Below are positions 47,658 through 58,053 of a stretch of DNA of 64,000 bases, one piece after another. The translations under genes were made by a program, and so were the position numbers. The stretch spans positions 3,629,001 through 3,693,000 of the forward strand of contig NC_092574.1 of the NCBI RefSeq assembly GCF_037975245.1. The letters are read 5' to 3'. The notes beneath the pieces are model-generated. The model was not told the origin of the DNA, ran no database searches, and worked only from the letters and a program-made list of their open reading frames with translations. The DNA is from Apostichopus japonicus. Its lineage: Eukaryota > Echinodermata > Holothuroidea > Aspidochirotida > Stichopodidae. How positions within the stretch are numbered: the first letter of the stretch is position 1; each line of letters begins with the position of its first letter.

Positions 47658-47837
47658 TGTGCCAACAGATTCTGAGACTAACTTCACTGTAGGTGGAACC
47701 AGAAAAACCCAACTACAGCTGGAAACCCTCGAGAAGATGACGCTTCACAGGTAGCTGGCCCATCAGGCACATCAAACTCATTTACAAACTTGATGATAAC
47801 ATATGGTACCCCTGGAGTACTTTTTTCTGTAATCAAT
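47658..47837 (+). CDS. Gene 2 linker exon, boundaries uncertain
   Basis: Donor ATCAAT|GTAAGT ends a Ser/Thr/Asn-rich phase-0 stretch NQKNPTTAGNPREDDASQVA through TYGTPGVLFSVIN. Two starts are possible: acceptor TTACTTTCCCAG before 47658, whose frame VPTDSETNFTVGG would need one extra base to join, or AACTTCACTGTAG before 47693, which is open throughout and needs phase 2 from upstream. Disordered linker, no domain. Confidence 0.5.
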
Positions 47838-48351
47838 GTAAGTGTACTAATCTCATTGTATCTGTATATACTTAAATCATTGGCAGATCTCATATTTGTA
47901 ATATAGGTTTACCATATTGATTACTGTTTTGGTAATGGTCAAAATTCATTTGAGTTCAACAGGGATTAAATTTTGAACACCTTGTATACACCAGAGCTAG
48001 AAGAGAAGCTTGTACAGGTCTCAGTGTAGAACATTGATTAACAAGAAGCATTTTCTCGGCTGATGATATTAAAGGTCCTCTCAACACCTGGGGTTAGAAA
48101 TGAAAACTGTAAACATGATATTTCAAGACAGGGAAGCTTGAAAAGATGGTCACTTGAGGTCAGTAACTGCCAGTGTCAGTATATTGTTAGTGACACCTAT
48201 GACCTTTTTGCTGTACTAGAAAGATCAAGTTTGCTGTGCACATTCACTTAACAGTATTTCACAGTAAAAAAAAAAAAATACTCATATTTACAACACCCAT
48301 ACTACAAGGCAGTCCTTGAACTTCAGTGTCCCATTAATATCTATTCACCAG

Positions 48352-48441
48352 CAAACTCATGACAGTGGTGACGATTTTGAAGTGACTTTACCTGTATTGG
48401 AAGATGACTTGAAAACAGCCATTGGGGAAGATCTTCAAGAT
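48352..48441 (+). CDS. Gene 2 acidic linker exon
   Basis: 30 codons, phase 0-0, between acceptor ATCTATTCACCAG and donor AAGAT|GTAAGT, with the other two frames closed. The start reads QTHDSGDDFEVTLPVLEDDL. It follows the 47837 donor in phase. Acidic, probably disordered. The next certain exon (54512) needs phase 2, so one exon is missing from the model. Confidence 0.6.
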
Positions 48442-48803
48442 GTAAGTCATAAATTCCAACATCTTTTGAATATATCACAAATGTGGGTATTATAAATGAT
48501 GTACTAAAATATAAATTGAAATAATATAAATATATCAGTATCTGTTGATATGTCAACAAACATATACTTATAATATTTATAGCTTGCTTTGCATGTTTGG
48601 GGTAACATGTGAGCAGGGGCAGTAGATGAAGAATGTTTTACATGGTATGTCTTATATTGATGGCACTTCTGGACCATTTCATGCATGGGTGTGTGGTCAG
48701 TATGATTGAAATTTTTTGTCAGTTGTGGTATCATTTCCCAAATATCATGCATGGCCTACATACAACAATAACAATTAAAATGCAATTCCTGATACAAATA
48801 CAA

Positions 48804-48930
48804 ATATATATATGTATACAAATATATATATATATGTATATATATATTTATATATATGTATATATATATATTTATATATTTATATTTATATATTTATATA
48901 TATATATATATATATATAGTTATAAAGTTA
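48804..48930. repeat. (TA)n microsatellite
   Basis: TATATATG/TATATATT alternation. More (TA)n blocks lie at 49172-49278 and 50140-50330. Confidence 0.95.
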
Positions 48931-48974
48931 TATATATAGTAAATCAATAAAGAATAACACACCAGAAAAATTCC

Positions 48975-49020
48975 ACTTCCCGACCGGTTTCAGCCTTTTG
49001 GGACTCATCAGGCGAAGGAA
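48975..49020 (-). ncRNA. Hammerhead ribozyme-like motif 1
   Basis: On the minus strand: CTTCGC, then CTGATGA, stem II GTCC-CAAAA-GGCT, then GAAACCGGTC and GGGAAG. The core nucleotides CUGAUGA, GAAA and the cleavage UC are all present. Stem I pairs at five of six positions, and stem III would be the self-complementary ACCGGU. Stem II is weakened by one mismatch. It directly follows a tRNA-like sequence on the same strand. Confidence 0.65.
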
Positions 49021-49085
49021 GGAATCGAACCCCGGATCTTTGTGTCACGAACCAAAGTCCGTACCACTCGACCACAGTGATTAAA
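49018..49085 (-). tRNA. tRNA-like pseudogene next to hammerhead motif 1
   Basis: The minus strand has an A-box-like TGTGGTCGAGTGGTACGG and a B-box-like GGGGTTCGATTCC at tRNA spacing, but the anticodon loop between CTTTG and CAAAG is ten nucleotides and the acceptor stem is poor. It is a tRNA-derived module, not a functional tRNA. Confidence 0.6.
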
Positions 49086-49171
49086 GCGTTTAAATTGGCT
49101 TTGAATAACTGTCATGAAGGGCGTATTACCCAAGTGTTATAATTGTACAGAGTGCACCCCTGGCGCTTTGA

Positions 49172-49174
49172 ATA

Positions 49175-49223
<49 letters not shown>

Positions 49224-49278
49224 ATATATACATACATATATATATATATATAATATACATACATATATATATATATAA
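49172..49278. repeat. (TA)n microsatellite
   Basis: Alternating TA with TACATACATA interruptions, next to the Penelope-like 3' end. Confidence 0.95.
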
Positions 49279-49376
49279 AGTTGGTTGGTTGGCGTCTTTC
49301 TTGGCGCAGAGTTCTCTATGTCCGGTGGACAGCGAAATATATGTTGAGACTAGTTGAGACTATTGGAACACTAGTA

Positions 49377-49419
49377 GTTGTTACTCAGAGTTTCACGCGT
49401 TGAGCGATCATCAGACAAC
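49377..49419 (-). ncRNA. Minimal hammerhead ribozyme
   Basis: Minus strand: stem I GTTGT pairs perfectly with ACAAC (six pairs with the next A-T). The core is CTGATGA, stem II is CGC/GCG around TCAAC, then GAAA. Stem III is only A-U and C-G closing TCTGA, and U16.1 is followed by A17 at the cleavage site. This is the short-stem-III form known from Penelope-like elements. It lies just 3' of the GIY-YIG segment on the same strand, where such elements carry it. Self-cleavage is inferred from structure. Confidence 0.88.
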
Positions 49420-49432
49420 TGATAGCTTCAAG

Positions 49433-50045
49433 TTATGCTCCATGAATATATAGGCTCATCGTGGGGATTATAGGGTTATTGGTGTATTGTTCCTCTGTCG
49501 GTGTATGCTCTTTTGCGTCCGTTCTGTTGGTGGGTTTTTTTGCCTTTCTTCTTATTAGTTCACTCCTTTCTTGTGTATGGTTCCCTTGTCGGTGTTGGTG
49601 GTTGGGCTGGAGTTGTTTATGTGGAACTTGTTTTTGTGGCGGCACTTCGACATGAGTTCTGGGCGTTTGTTCAGGAGGGTCTGTTTGTCTGCGTTGATGA
49701 TGGTAAATTTTTCTGTGAGACAGAGGTTGCATCGCTTCGTTGTTGTAGGCTTTAGCTCTGCTGGCGATCGACCAATCGATGGTGACTGGCTTGTTGTTCT
49801 GCTTCAGCTGCCAGATGTGCCTTCGGAGTTCTGTTGCATTTTGGTGTTTTTGGTGGTTGAACGACATCTTGTGGTTGTATATCTAAGCTTGAAAGGGGGT
49901 TCCGTTAGACCTATGTAAGTCTTGTAGTTGTCGGTTGTTTTTACTTCGGCCTTGTATATGATGTTTGATGCCTGGCAGTTTCCACTTAGGCATGTGTCCT
50001 TTTGTCGGCAGTTGCAAGCTTCCTTTTCTTTCGTTGTGTGGGTGG
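49433..50045 (-). pseudogene. Penelope-like GIY-YIG endonuclease segment
   Basis: The minus strand reads [15 protein letters not shown] (Cys cluster preceding the domain), then IIYKAEVKTTDNYKTYIGLT, carrying the GIY-YIG signature, then, after a frameshift, SFNHQKHQNATELRRHIWQL and WSIASRAKAYNN. The remainder is in another frame to about 49480. This order is that of the endonuclease domain at the C terminus of Penelope-like retroelement proteins. At least two frameshifts make it non-functional. The hammerhead at 49377 lies immediately downstream. Confidence 0.88.
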
Positions 50046-50139
50046 TTGATATGCTTTTGTTGTGTCCTTGATGATGCTAGCGATGTTGGGCATGCAGCTG
50101 TAACTGACTTTCACGGTGTTTCTGTTGAATATCTTGTGT

Positions 50140-50330
<191 letters not shown>

Positions 50331-50420
50331 GGTCTACCTAGCACAAATCTCGATATTAAAAAAATTGAAAACACCACAGACTTTAACTTATAAATCTATT
50401 TACCAAAATTCATACAAAAA

Positions 50421-50462
50421 GAATGACATGTTTCAAAAGTAGCGACTTTCATCATCAGGTTA
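50421..50462 (-). ncRNA. Hammerhead ribozyme-like motif 3
   Basis: Minus strand: CCTGATGAT, stem II GAAAGT-CGCT-ACTTTT, then GAAACATGTC. The core CUGAUGA, GAAA and cleavage UC are present, and stem III is the self-complementary ACAUGU. I cannot pair a convincing stem I, and one extra U sits at the base of stem II, so activity is doubtful. The motif form is like those next to Penelope-like elements. Confidence 0.55.
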
Positions 50463-51087
50463 CAGACACAAAATGAACAAGTAATAGCAAACAAATGTAC
50501 ACTAGCAATAACACACAAGGACAAGTAGATTAACTCAACAAAGATAACACTGGACAGCAGGCGCGGATCCAGAGGGGGGTCCAGGGGGTCCGGACACCCC
50601 TGCTCTTGGCCAAAAAAAAGAAAGAGAAAAAAAGAGAGAGAAAAAAATAATTACATTAAACGCCAATTTTAAACATGTAGGACGTCAGAAGGGCGGTCAT
50701 CCTTACAAGTCAGCCAGGTGTGTCTTTTCCGTCAAATGGCGTGCTACACGTGCCAAAAATGCCTAAAAATCTAAATTTTCAGACCAAAAAGTTTCAAAAT
50801 TGAGGTGGTGTTCGATTTTTTTTGGGCGGTGAGGTGGCAGAGCGGTAGGCTGCATAGGATGCGCCAACGAATTCTTCATGAGACTGAGTGAAAAGAAAGT
50901 GAAAGGGGGGTGTAGGCGGTGTTACACTATCTAACGCAACGTAGTCGCCAAGAACCTGAAGTATTTTTAAGGGTGGGCCCGAGGAACATGAACTTATAGC
51001 ATGCTCCTCATGGTGAAACATAATTGCACCTATTAGGTGAATTGAGTGTACTGTTAGAAGGAGAGACTAGCGTATAGGTTCTTATGA

Positions 51088-51146
51088 CCAACTAGACCGG
51101 TTTCTGCCCTCAAACTTTATAGGAGGAGCTTCATCAGTAGTAGCCT
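51088..51146 (-). ncRNA. Hammerhead ribozyme-like motif 4
   Basis: Minus strand: CTACTA, CTGATGA, a longer stem II from GCTCCTC to GAGGGC with one bulge, then GAAACCGGTC and TAGTTGG. Stem I starts A-U, U-A, C-G, A-U. Stem III is ACCGGU, self-complementary. Located at the 3' side of the Penelope-like RT segment on the same strand. Confidence 0.65.
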
Positions 51147-51221
51147 TTGAATATTTTATATTCAGCCTGGGCGTCTCGTTCTCAAAATGCATTTATTTTC
51201 TGTGCACAAGTTTTTATGGAC

Positions 51222-52200
51222 TCATAGTGCAGATATAAGAGCATCTAAAAAAGATTCGTGTGAACCTTGAGAGTTAGCTGATTCTTCGTTAGTACGAAAC
51301 CTTGAGTTAACAAGTAAATCTTTGAGATTTGGGGCCCTTTCGTAGGCTAGAATCGGTTCTTTTGGTAACAGTTTGGATAATTCCGCGTGTTGCGAGATTA
51401 AGTGCCAATGTTTCAAAAGTGCTTTTTTCAAATGCGTGGTTTTGATATGGGGTGTATAGGTAAGCTTGAACACCAGTGGTGGTTCCTTTTGTTTAGGTTT
51501 GGTAGTGAGGTATTGCCCACGATTTTCAAATTTTATGCCTTTCGTGGCTGCATGAGGCAATTCCTCTTTCTTATAGTTATGGAGTAACAGTTTCTCTGTG
51601 AACACGTTCTTTTTCTGTAAGAAATCAGTCTCATTGTTACAGAGACGTGCGTATCGTAATATTTCCCCTTTAATGAAGCCTTTAAAAGTGGCAAGTGGGT
51701 GTGCAGAGTTTCTGTCGAGGTATATGGAAGGTTTCCGTGGGTTTGGTGTAGACTTTGGTGTCTAATAACCCATTGGTTTCGAACCTTGGACCTTTGAAGA
51801 TTTTCAAATCTAGGTATGTTACCTCGGTGTGTGATATTTCTACCGTAAACTTTAAGAAGCGGTGAATTTCATTCAACATGTTTACTAGTTGTTCAAGTTC
51901 CTGATGTGTACCGTAGTAGAGCAATAGAATGTCATCTCTATAGCGGAGCATGAGCCATTTTAAGATTTTATTATCTGTCGGTAAAATCTGGTTTTCAAGT
52001 ATATGCATGACGATATCACAGATTTCTGTGTCACGATATCACTGACGAAGTGGTCCGAAAGTACATTGAGAAACATCCACGGCGTTTGTTCTCTCAAATC
52101 TACCATGAATAGATCATCAATAAAACTAGCTAACTCGTACTGATGCAGATGCAGTGAGTTTTTGTAGATGCTTTGCATGGCTAAATTGAAGGGGGTTCCC
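51222..52200 (-). pseudogene. Penelope-like reverse transcriptase fragment
   Basis: Read on the minus strand: YELASFIDDLFMVDL, then after a frameshift ILENQILPTDNKILKWLMLR with the catalytic YRDDI (51.93 kb), FTVEISHTEVTYLDLKIF and DTKVYTKPTETFH, then in another frame NVFTEKLLLHNYKKEE, PHIKTTHLKKALLKHW and PILAYERAPNLKDLLVNSRF. This is the finger-to-thumb order of Penelope-like RT. The YxDD box is intact, but two or more frameshifts break it. No GIY-YIG part follows within this copy; a hammerhead-like motif does. Confidence 0.9.
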
Positions 52201-52648
52201 TGTTGTACTTAAATATCAAAGAATTTCCAATACAATGGATAGAGGGAAACCCACTCCCCTTAGACCCTAGGATCACTGGAGGCCAAACCCCTCACCCTTC
52301 CAGGATCCTGGATCCGGCCCTGCATCAAACAGTGGTGACGGAACGGGAGGGGGATTGGGGGCTAAAGGCATTATGATTTTTGTATCATCTCAACTCATCT
52401 GATATGTATTACCATATTTCTCATCAATTGAGAAATTGCAGACATGAGATCCATATTTTCAGGCTAGGTACATGCAGCTTAGAATACTCGGGAAGTGCCG
52501 GTTCCGGCCAGCTGGGGGGTTTGTAAAGCCCAAAATTTTCTGGTACGCTCCGCGCCAACCGATGGTGGCGCTCCGCTTAGATAGTCTTACGTTTAGGTGT
52601 GGCTGGACCAGTTAGACCCCCCTGTCACAAATCCTGCATCCGCCCCTG

Positions 52649-53949
52649 GACAGTCAAGCTGTTTGTTAAGATTAGGTTTATCCCAATTGATATGTAGGCT
52701 TTCTTTGATCCTAAGCCCAAGCCTAGCCTAGCCTAGCCTAAGCCTAGTTTAGTGGGAGCTGAGTCGATAATTTTGAATGAGTTGTTGTCACATAGCCCAG
52801 GGGCGTATCCAGGGGGGGCGCAACAGGCGTGCGCCCCCCCTATTGGCCGTCACCAAAAAAAAAGAAGAAGTTTAGCAAAAAAAAAAAAAAATTGATGACG
52901 ACCTTTATGTGAGATGTCTGTGATCGCTCAACCCCCCCCCTCCCCCTCCTGTATGCTTTATTTTTTGTTTGCCAAAAAAAGGTTCTTGCGAAGTTCGGCG
53001 GCATAATAGTTTTAGAAACATGATGGTAATTGTGTTTGTATTATCACTATAAACACTAAATGACATGCCAGCCATACTAAATTGTGCATTTTGTGTCCAT
53101 ATTTACTGGAAATGTTGCTTATTATTAAGGTCGAAAAATGGATCACATATGGCCATGGGCGGCGATCCTGGGTGGAGGGGGATATATCCCCCCATGAAAA
53201 TGGGTGGAGGGGATGTAATGCACCATATCCCCCCCTCCCACCAAATGCCAGGGATAAGAATATTTTCATGCCTACATTTATGCATCTTCGTTAATGTACG
53301 GCTCTTTTTTAGCTTCCTTTCTCGCCTACCATAAACGCAGTGCGATCTTTTCAAATAAAGCGTCTTTATAAAGCAAAAATAGTTGACTGTAGGCTTCATT
53401 GGCCCTATAACAACAAAATGTATTATTGCGCCCACGGTATTGATATAGTACATATATGCACCCTCATAGTATTCATATAGGCCCTATAGTAGGCCTACAC
53501 ACGTACATGTTCCCTCGAACAGCTGAGAATCTCATGTAACCAGGGTAATGCTTAATACACGTTTCACCTGGATGCCCTAGCAATCGGTACCTAGGAATGT
53601 AACTATGTGTAATTGTGTATTGCATGTGTATAGGCCTATAATAGCCTGCATGAGGCCATTTTCTTCATCGAATAATATAACAGAGCTCTCGAACATTCTA
53701 ACGTTGCGCCTGAAACAAGATTGACAGGGGCAATTTTCCCAAAATAACACCCGAAATTAAAAAAAAAAGTATTTTGGATCCTGATTATGAGATATTTCGG
53801 ACATGACATCCCTATTTTAAAGTTGGGTATATGCCGCTTGGAAACCTCGGGAAGTGCCGTTTCCGGCCATCTAGAGGGTTTGTTAATCCCAAAATTTTCT
53901 TGTACGCTTCGCGCCAACTCATGGTGGCGCTACGCTTAGATAGTCAACA
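52649..53949. other. Intron, fragments of hAT-like ends
   Basis: Single ends of hAT-like elements occur at 52799 (CAGGGGCGTATCCAGG) and 53155 (CATGGGCGGCGATCCTGG), and the CGCGCCAACTCATGGTGGCG motif at 53910, without matching partners I can prove. AGCCTAGCCTAGCCTA short repeats lie near 52725. No exon found. Confidence 0.5.
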
Positions 53950-54322
53950 AGGTCATATCAAAAGAAGGTATGCATTGGATCCAAATTTGTGGATCTGGCC
54001 GGGATCGGATTTGGCTGAAATTTAGCTAAGTGTTTGTAAATATGTGAATTCTTATTGGTTTTTAAAGTTCAAAATATGTGTGTAGTAAAAGACATGATTC
54101 CATCATACCTTAAATCTCATGTGGTCTATAAATTCATCTGCACAAGCTGTAATGCTTGATATATAGGGGAAACCCATGGGCACCTTTCTACACGGATTTC
54201 TGAGCATCTAAAAACCGATAAGAATTCACATATTTACAAACACTTCGCTAAATTTCAGCCAAATCCGATCCCGGCCAGATCCACAAATTTGGATCCAATG
54301 CATACCTTCTTTTGATACATTG
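53950..54322. repeat. Inverted repeat with ~110-bp arms
   Basis: The left arm (53950-54060, TATCAAAAGAAGGTATGCAT onward) is the near-perfect reverse complement of 54208-54322. The right arm continues a coding-like segment (GIY-YIG fragment), so the left arm is an inverted copy of its 3' part. Confidence 0.93.
54110..54290 (+). pseudogene. Second GIY-YIG endonuclease fragment
   Basis: Plus-strand frame VVYKFICTSCNA, a stop, then YIGETHGHLSTRISEHLKTD and KNSHIYKHF. Both halves of the GIY-YIG signature are visible ([V/I]Y..., YIGET) with the conserved downstream R and H-rich part. It resembles Penelope-like endonucleases but is distinct from the copy at 49.4-50.0 kb. Truncated and interrupted by TGA. 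Confidence 0.8.
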
Positions 54323-54511
54323 GCTAAATGCCCAAGAAATTTATGCAGTGAGTAGTAGTGAATGTGAGTAGATGACATGCTTGAAATTCAAAGTAAATGC
54401 CAAACATTCTATACCTCAATTTATCAAAAGTGTCTTAATTTTGATCAAGTCAACCAGAAACAATGCTATTTATTTCAATATATTTAATCATCTCATATTT
54501 ATAATTTACAG

Positions 54512-54631
54512 TTCTAACACATTTGAAAACAGTTTAGATGATAGGGGCAGATCTGATTTGCCATCTTCATCAAGGAGCCATCAACCCTCTACTTTTTCAA
54601 GAACTGACCAACATTCAGTAATGCCATACAT
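54512..54631 (+). CDS. Gene 2 Ser-rich linker exon
   Basis: Acceptor TTTATAATTTACAG, donor ACAT|GTAAGT. It enters in phase 2 and leaves in phase 2. The peptide begins SNTFENSLDDRGRSDLPSSS and ends HSVMPYM across the junction. Low-complexity Ser-rich linker between the UBX and HECT parts. Confidence 0.75.
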
Positions 54632-55047
54632 GTAAGTTAAATTATTGTTTTATACAAAGTAATACTTTGGTCTATATGCATTGTCATATGATATAATCAG
54701 TAAGTCTCATTATAGAGAAGTTATTGAGTTTGTGAATGCTTTTTATTTACAAAAGACTCTTTGTGTATCTCAGTTTCCAATTATACCAAGACCAATGGTC
54801 TTCAGAATCATCAGAAGTCAAGCACTTAAACCATTCATCGTACCATAGTTACACACTGTTCATCTAAGGGTAACATAGATGAAAGATACAAAGTTTTGTA
54901 AGCAGGCTATTTAACAACCTCAATCTGGAAACCTGGATGTCATTTCAGTCAAGTCCATACAGTCCAGTGAACTGAACATTGCAGTCCATACAATAAATTG
55001 TTTTATGCATCATGGACTGAAAACCTCTCATTTCTCATTTGGTCTAG

Positions 55048-55146
55048 GTCATATGTTCAAGAATGTATATCTGGAGGTGATTTGTCATCAGATGATGAAG
55101 ATGGTGCTCTCAGCGCTGCCATTATAGAGAGCCTGCAGACTACCAG
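55048..55146 (+). CDS. Gene 2 acidic pre-HECT exon
   Basis: Acceptor CATTTGGTCTAG, donor ACCAG|GTATGT, phase 2-2. It reads SYVQECISGGDLSSDDEDGA then LSAAIIESLQTT. An acidic stretch followed by 'L..AI..SL' immediately before the HECT domain is characteristic of G2E3-like proteins and resembles a ubiquitin-interacting motif (acidic, Ala/Ile, Ser). Confidence 0.85.
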
Positions 55147-55816
55147 GTATGTATACAAACTACCTGTTCATTTGTGTTAGCACATCCCAACAATCAGTTC
55201 TTGATTCACTGCTGACAAGTCAAGGAATCTAAGTTATGATGGCATGTACATGTCTGTATGTCTGTGTATGTGTGATTTATTTGAAACTTGGTGTGTAAGT
55301 TCTCATAACTCATGGTCCCTAATCCCCATGGATTTTGGTGACAGTCAGAACTCATTTGAATGCTATTGAATTTGGTATAAGTCACAGATCATATCTGAAA
55401 CCTATAACCACCTTTAAAGTTAAAGTGATAGGTGACATATACTAGTAGGTTGTCCGTATTGATCAGAAAATTTCTATATGTGGTCAGCTGTTCAAGACTG
55501 ATAACCATGTAAAGAACTTCAACTTTGATAACTTAGTATCGAAGTTCTTCATGATGTGTGCATCATCACAGTTGGTGATGGAGGAGAACATAGAAGGTTA
55601 AAGAAGTAGAGCATTTGTTATATATTGAAAATGCATACAGTTTTATCTAATATAAATTCTAACAGTCTTTTGCTTGCCATGTTGATCTAAATGTTTAAAT
55701 GCAAGGAATCTCACAGCTGATGATTTTCCGGTCATATTTTGTTGATAGCAATTAAATCCCATTTCAACAAATAATGTTTCAGAATTTGTGTCTCTGTATT
55801 TACATTGCTACAACAG

Positions 55817-56136
55817 GGCAGAACTGGAAACTGGAAAGACCCTTGCTGAAATTCTCAAGGTTCTAGCTGAGGCCATTGACAGTCAGGCTTCATCAAGATT
55901 TAATGTTAACAGGGCCAAGGTGTGGGAGTGTGCTGTCAGGGGTTTCAAACGTTTGCCTTTTGAGCCAACAAAGTGCCTCTCTGTGCATTTCACTGACAGA
56001 ATGGGTAGCATGGAAGGGGCAGTGGACGAAGGTGGACCACGAAGGGAGTTCCTCAGGCTCCTGGCAAAGGCACTCCAAAACAGCCCTATCTTTGAGGGGT
56101 CCATGGAGAGACTGAGCCTGTCTCTCAATGCATCTG
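55817..56136 (+). CDS. Gene 2 HECT exon 1 (N-lobe start)
   Basis: Acceptor CTACAACAG, donor CATCTG|GTGAGA, phase 2 in and 1 out, 106 codons. Diagnostic HECT N-lobe sequence includes LSVHFTDRMGSMEGAVDEGG then PRREFLRLLAKAL, matching the family 'V.F....G..E.AvD.GGP.REF' block. Preceded by a helical segment ELETGKTLAEILKVLAEAID. No lesions. Overlapping minus-strand frames are shadows. Confidence 0.95.
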
Positions 56137-56196
56137 GTGAGATTTTCTTTGCAAAATTAATTCTGTTAATTGCATTAGAATTGCATTGTAAACATG

Positions 56197-56438
56197 ATAT
56201 CTGAAGAAGGGAACCTTGGACATTTTTCATATTTGATATTTTGTTTGTACCATATTATAAAGTACAAGTGGCCTTTTGTTTTTTGCGGGGTCAAACAGGT
56301 ATGAAAGTCTGAAAATATTGTAAACACCATATCCTAAAATGGAAACCAGACATCTTTCCCCTTACAAGAAGCATTTTCTTGTAGGTCAAATGTCAGCAGG
56401 TGTGATAGGATGAAAATCTTGTACACACCATATCTTAA
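56197..56438. repeat. Dispersed repeat (AAGAAGCATTTTC family)
   Basis: Contains CAGACATCTTTCC, AAGAAGCATTTTCTTGTAGG and CAGCAGGTGTGATAGGATGA. Other copies are at 58058-58380, 63420-63605 and, partly, 47960-48065. The element at 56439 splits one copy. Confidence 0.85.
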
Positions 56439-58053
56439 AGGAGAAATAAACCCTACTTTTTTTTGCATCCATTCTTACGTTTTGACAGATGGTCTTTCCA
56501 GTAAAAGCAAAAGAAAAGCATAAAAATCCCTTCTTTGAGGTGAAAAAACGGTTTGAATGTAGTTCATGTGTCGCGCCATTTTGTTTGAATTGAGCCAGTT
56601 CCCGGATGTAACGTGACGAAAGCGAGCTGCTTCGCGTATTTCAAGACAAAATAGTTGCCAATCCCTAAAATAATTAGAATTGTACTTTCAACAATAGTAA
56701 TGAATAAAATATCGATCCAAAAATATCTTTTGTCTTTATTGATCTGTAAAAATGCTTAAAAAGTGTGTGAAATTTGTTATTGTAACAAGTATCAGTAGAA
56801 ATATATATTTTGGGAACTTTTCAAGGATTTGATTTTTAACATGTTTAGAATGCTTTCAACACGCATACTCAGTCCTAGCGATAGCGTTACTTACGTCCAT
56901 CATTGCACTCCAATTTACTGTTGAGCAAATATCTCCAAAAAAGAAAATAGAAGCCTTTGGATTGGAATCGTATCTTTTCGAACCAGAACATTCAGAGGAA
57001 GAACTGAGACATCGAGAGGAGGAGTTTGTGCAAAGAATCAGTCTGCGACTGTTGGTGATGTTGGGTCGAATTCCGTTGCTGATATGAATACCGGTTCCGC
57101 GAGCCACTGCGAAGAATGGTGTCTGTGAGCACTCTGTTTGCCATTGGAAAGTGACAAGGGGTAGGTATGCTGCTATGGATTGTTCGAGGAAAAAGCTTTG
57201 TTGAACGCAGGAGAATGTCTGACCAACAGACCTGAATTCTCCCAGATATTTTTGCAGCCAGTTCATTTAGAACAATGTTTTGTAAATTTCTTGAGGTACA
57301 AGAAGGAGAATCCTATTCCTACGGCTGCTGAGAACATAATGAACAGGTACTGTACACCTCAGTGAAAGTTCACTCTTTTCCGGATTTTTTATTCCATCTG
57401 GAATAACGAAATATCTTTTTCCTTTTTCTGCTCCCTCTTCCACTCTTCATTTAACACAACCAAAGGCTTGGCATTATAACCGGTGAAATAAGCGAAGCAA
57501 GATGCTCGAACATAGTGTGAATAGACTATAACTCGTGTGCAAAGCTTCATTGTTTTGATGTTACGAAGTGGCTAGCTACGTCACTTTTGAAGCGCCCTCA
57601 ATCCTCAAATTAACAAAATGGCCGTTGTTCAAATGGGTAAAAAAAAATAATTGGGAAATTTGCATAAAATTCAGGGAAACTATATTTTGCTTACTTATTT
57701 CATAAATGGTATCAGAAAAATAACTCTCTGTGCAGTTTTGTTCCAAATCAGCTATTCATATGCCCCCTGATGAAATGTTTATTAAAAACTGCATAGTGTT
57801 GAAATTTCCTATCTTAGTAGAAAGGTCAGTCTTTATTCCACTTTGCCTTAATTTTAGGACGTCCACTTTAATAGTAATGATGATTGCTTGCATGACTCTA
57901 CCTTCCCTTCAAATGAGGAATTTACATGTAAAAAGAGCTATCAATTGGTCTAATACAAGACGTGACAACATGTGGGATCAAACGAGCAAAAGATGGAACA
58001 GTTTAACATGTTCTAGCTTTCATCAACAGTTTTTCCAAACATGATATCCTCCT
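56439..58053. mobile_element. TTAA-flanked element C carrying P2X7-like debris
   Basis: Flanked by TTAA (56435-56438, 58054-58057) with short inverted ends AGGAG/CTCCT. The host repeat resumes on the far side: CATATCTTAA...AACGGGAATGCAGACATC matches the uninterrupted paralogue CATATCCTAAAATGGAAACC near 56320. This supports a 1.6-kb insertion at TTAA. No transposase is seen. By target site it is Kolobok/piggyBac-like. Confidence 0.75.
56935..57355 (+). pseudogene. P2X7-like domain pseudogene in element C
   Basis: Plus strand KKIEAFGLESYLFEPEHSEE and ELRHREEEFVQRI match the acidic lead of P2X7-like intracellular domains. They are followed, in shifted frames with stops, by SHCEEWC, a Cys-rich stretch, then EEKALLNAGECLTNRPEFSQ and QCFVNFLRYKKENP. 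The spacing of 'WC.C..C', a second Cys pair and 'CLT..PxF' agrees with that domain. Three or more lesions make it non-coding. The identification is from the family pattern. Confidence 0.6.

Larger units (their letters stand above)
50558..52648. mobile_element. hAT-like element 5, host of a Penelope insertion
   Basis: Ends CAGGCGCGGATCCAG and, inverted, CAGGGGCGGATGCAGGAT, with flanking GACAG on both sides (50553-50557, 52649-52653). It contains GTAGGCGGTGTTACACTATC and GGTGGCGCTCCGCTTAGATA. A Penelope-like segment at about 51055-52205 interrupts it. Confidence 0.8.

Noticed and set aside
55883-56230. Minus-strand open frames of 60-115 codons over the HECT exon
   Set aside because: Shadows of the plus-strand HECT exon, which has clear family motifs and splice sites.
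56856-57266. 136-codon minus-strand frame in element C
   Set aside because: The plus strand carries the P2X7-like pattern. The minus frame has no recognisable motif and is probably its shadow.
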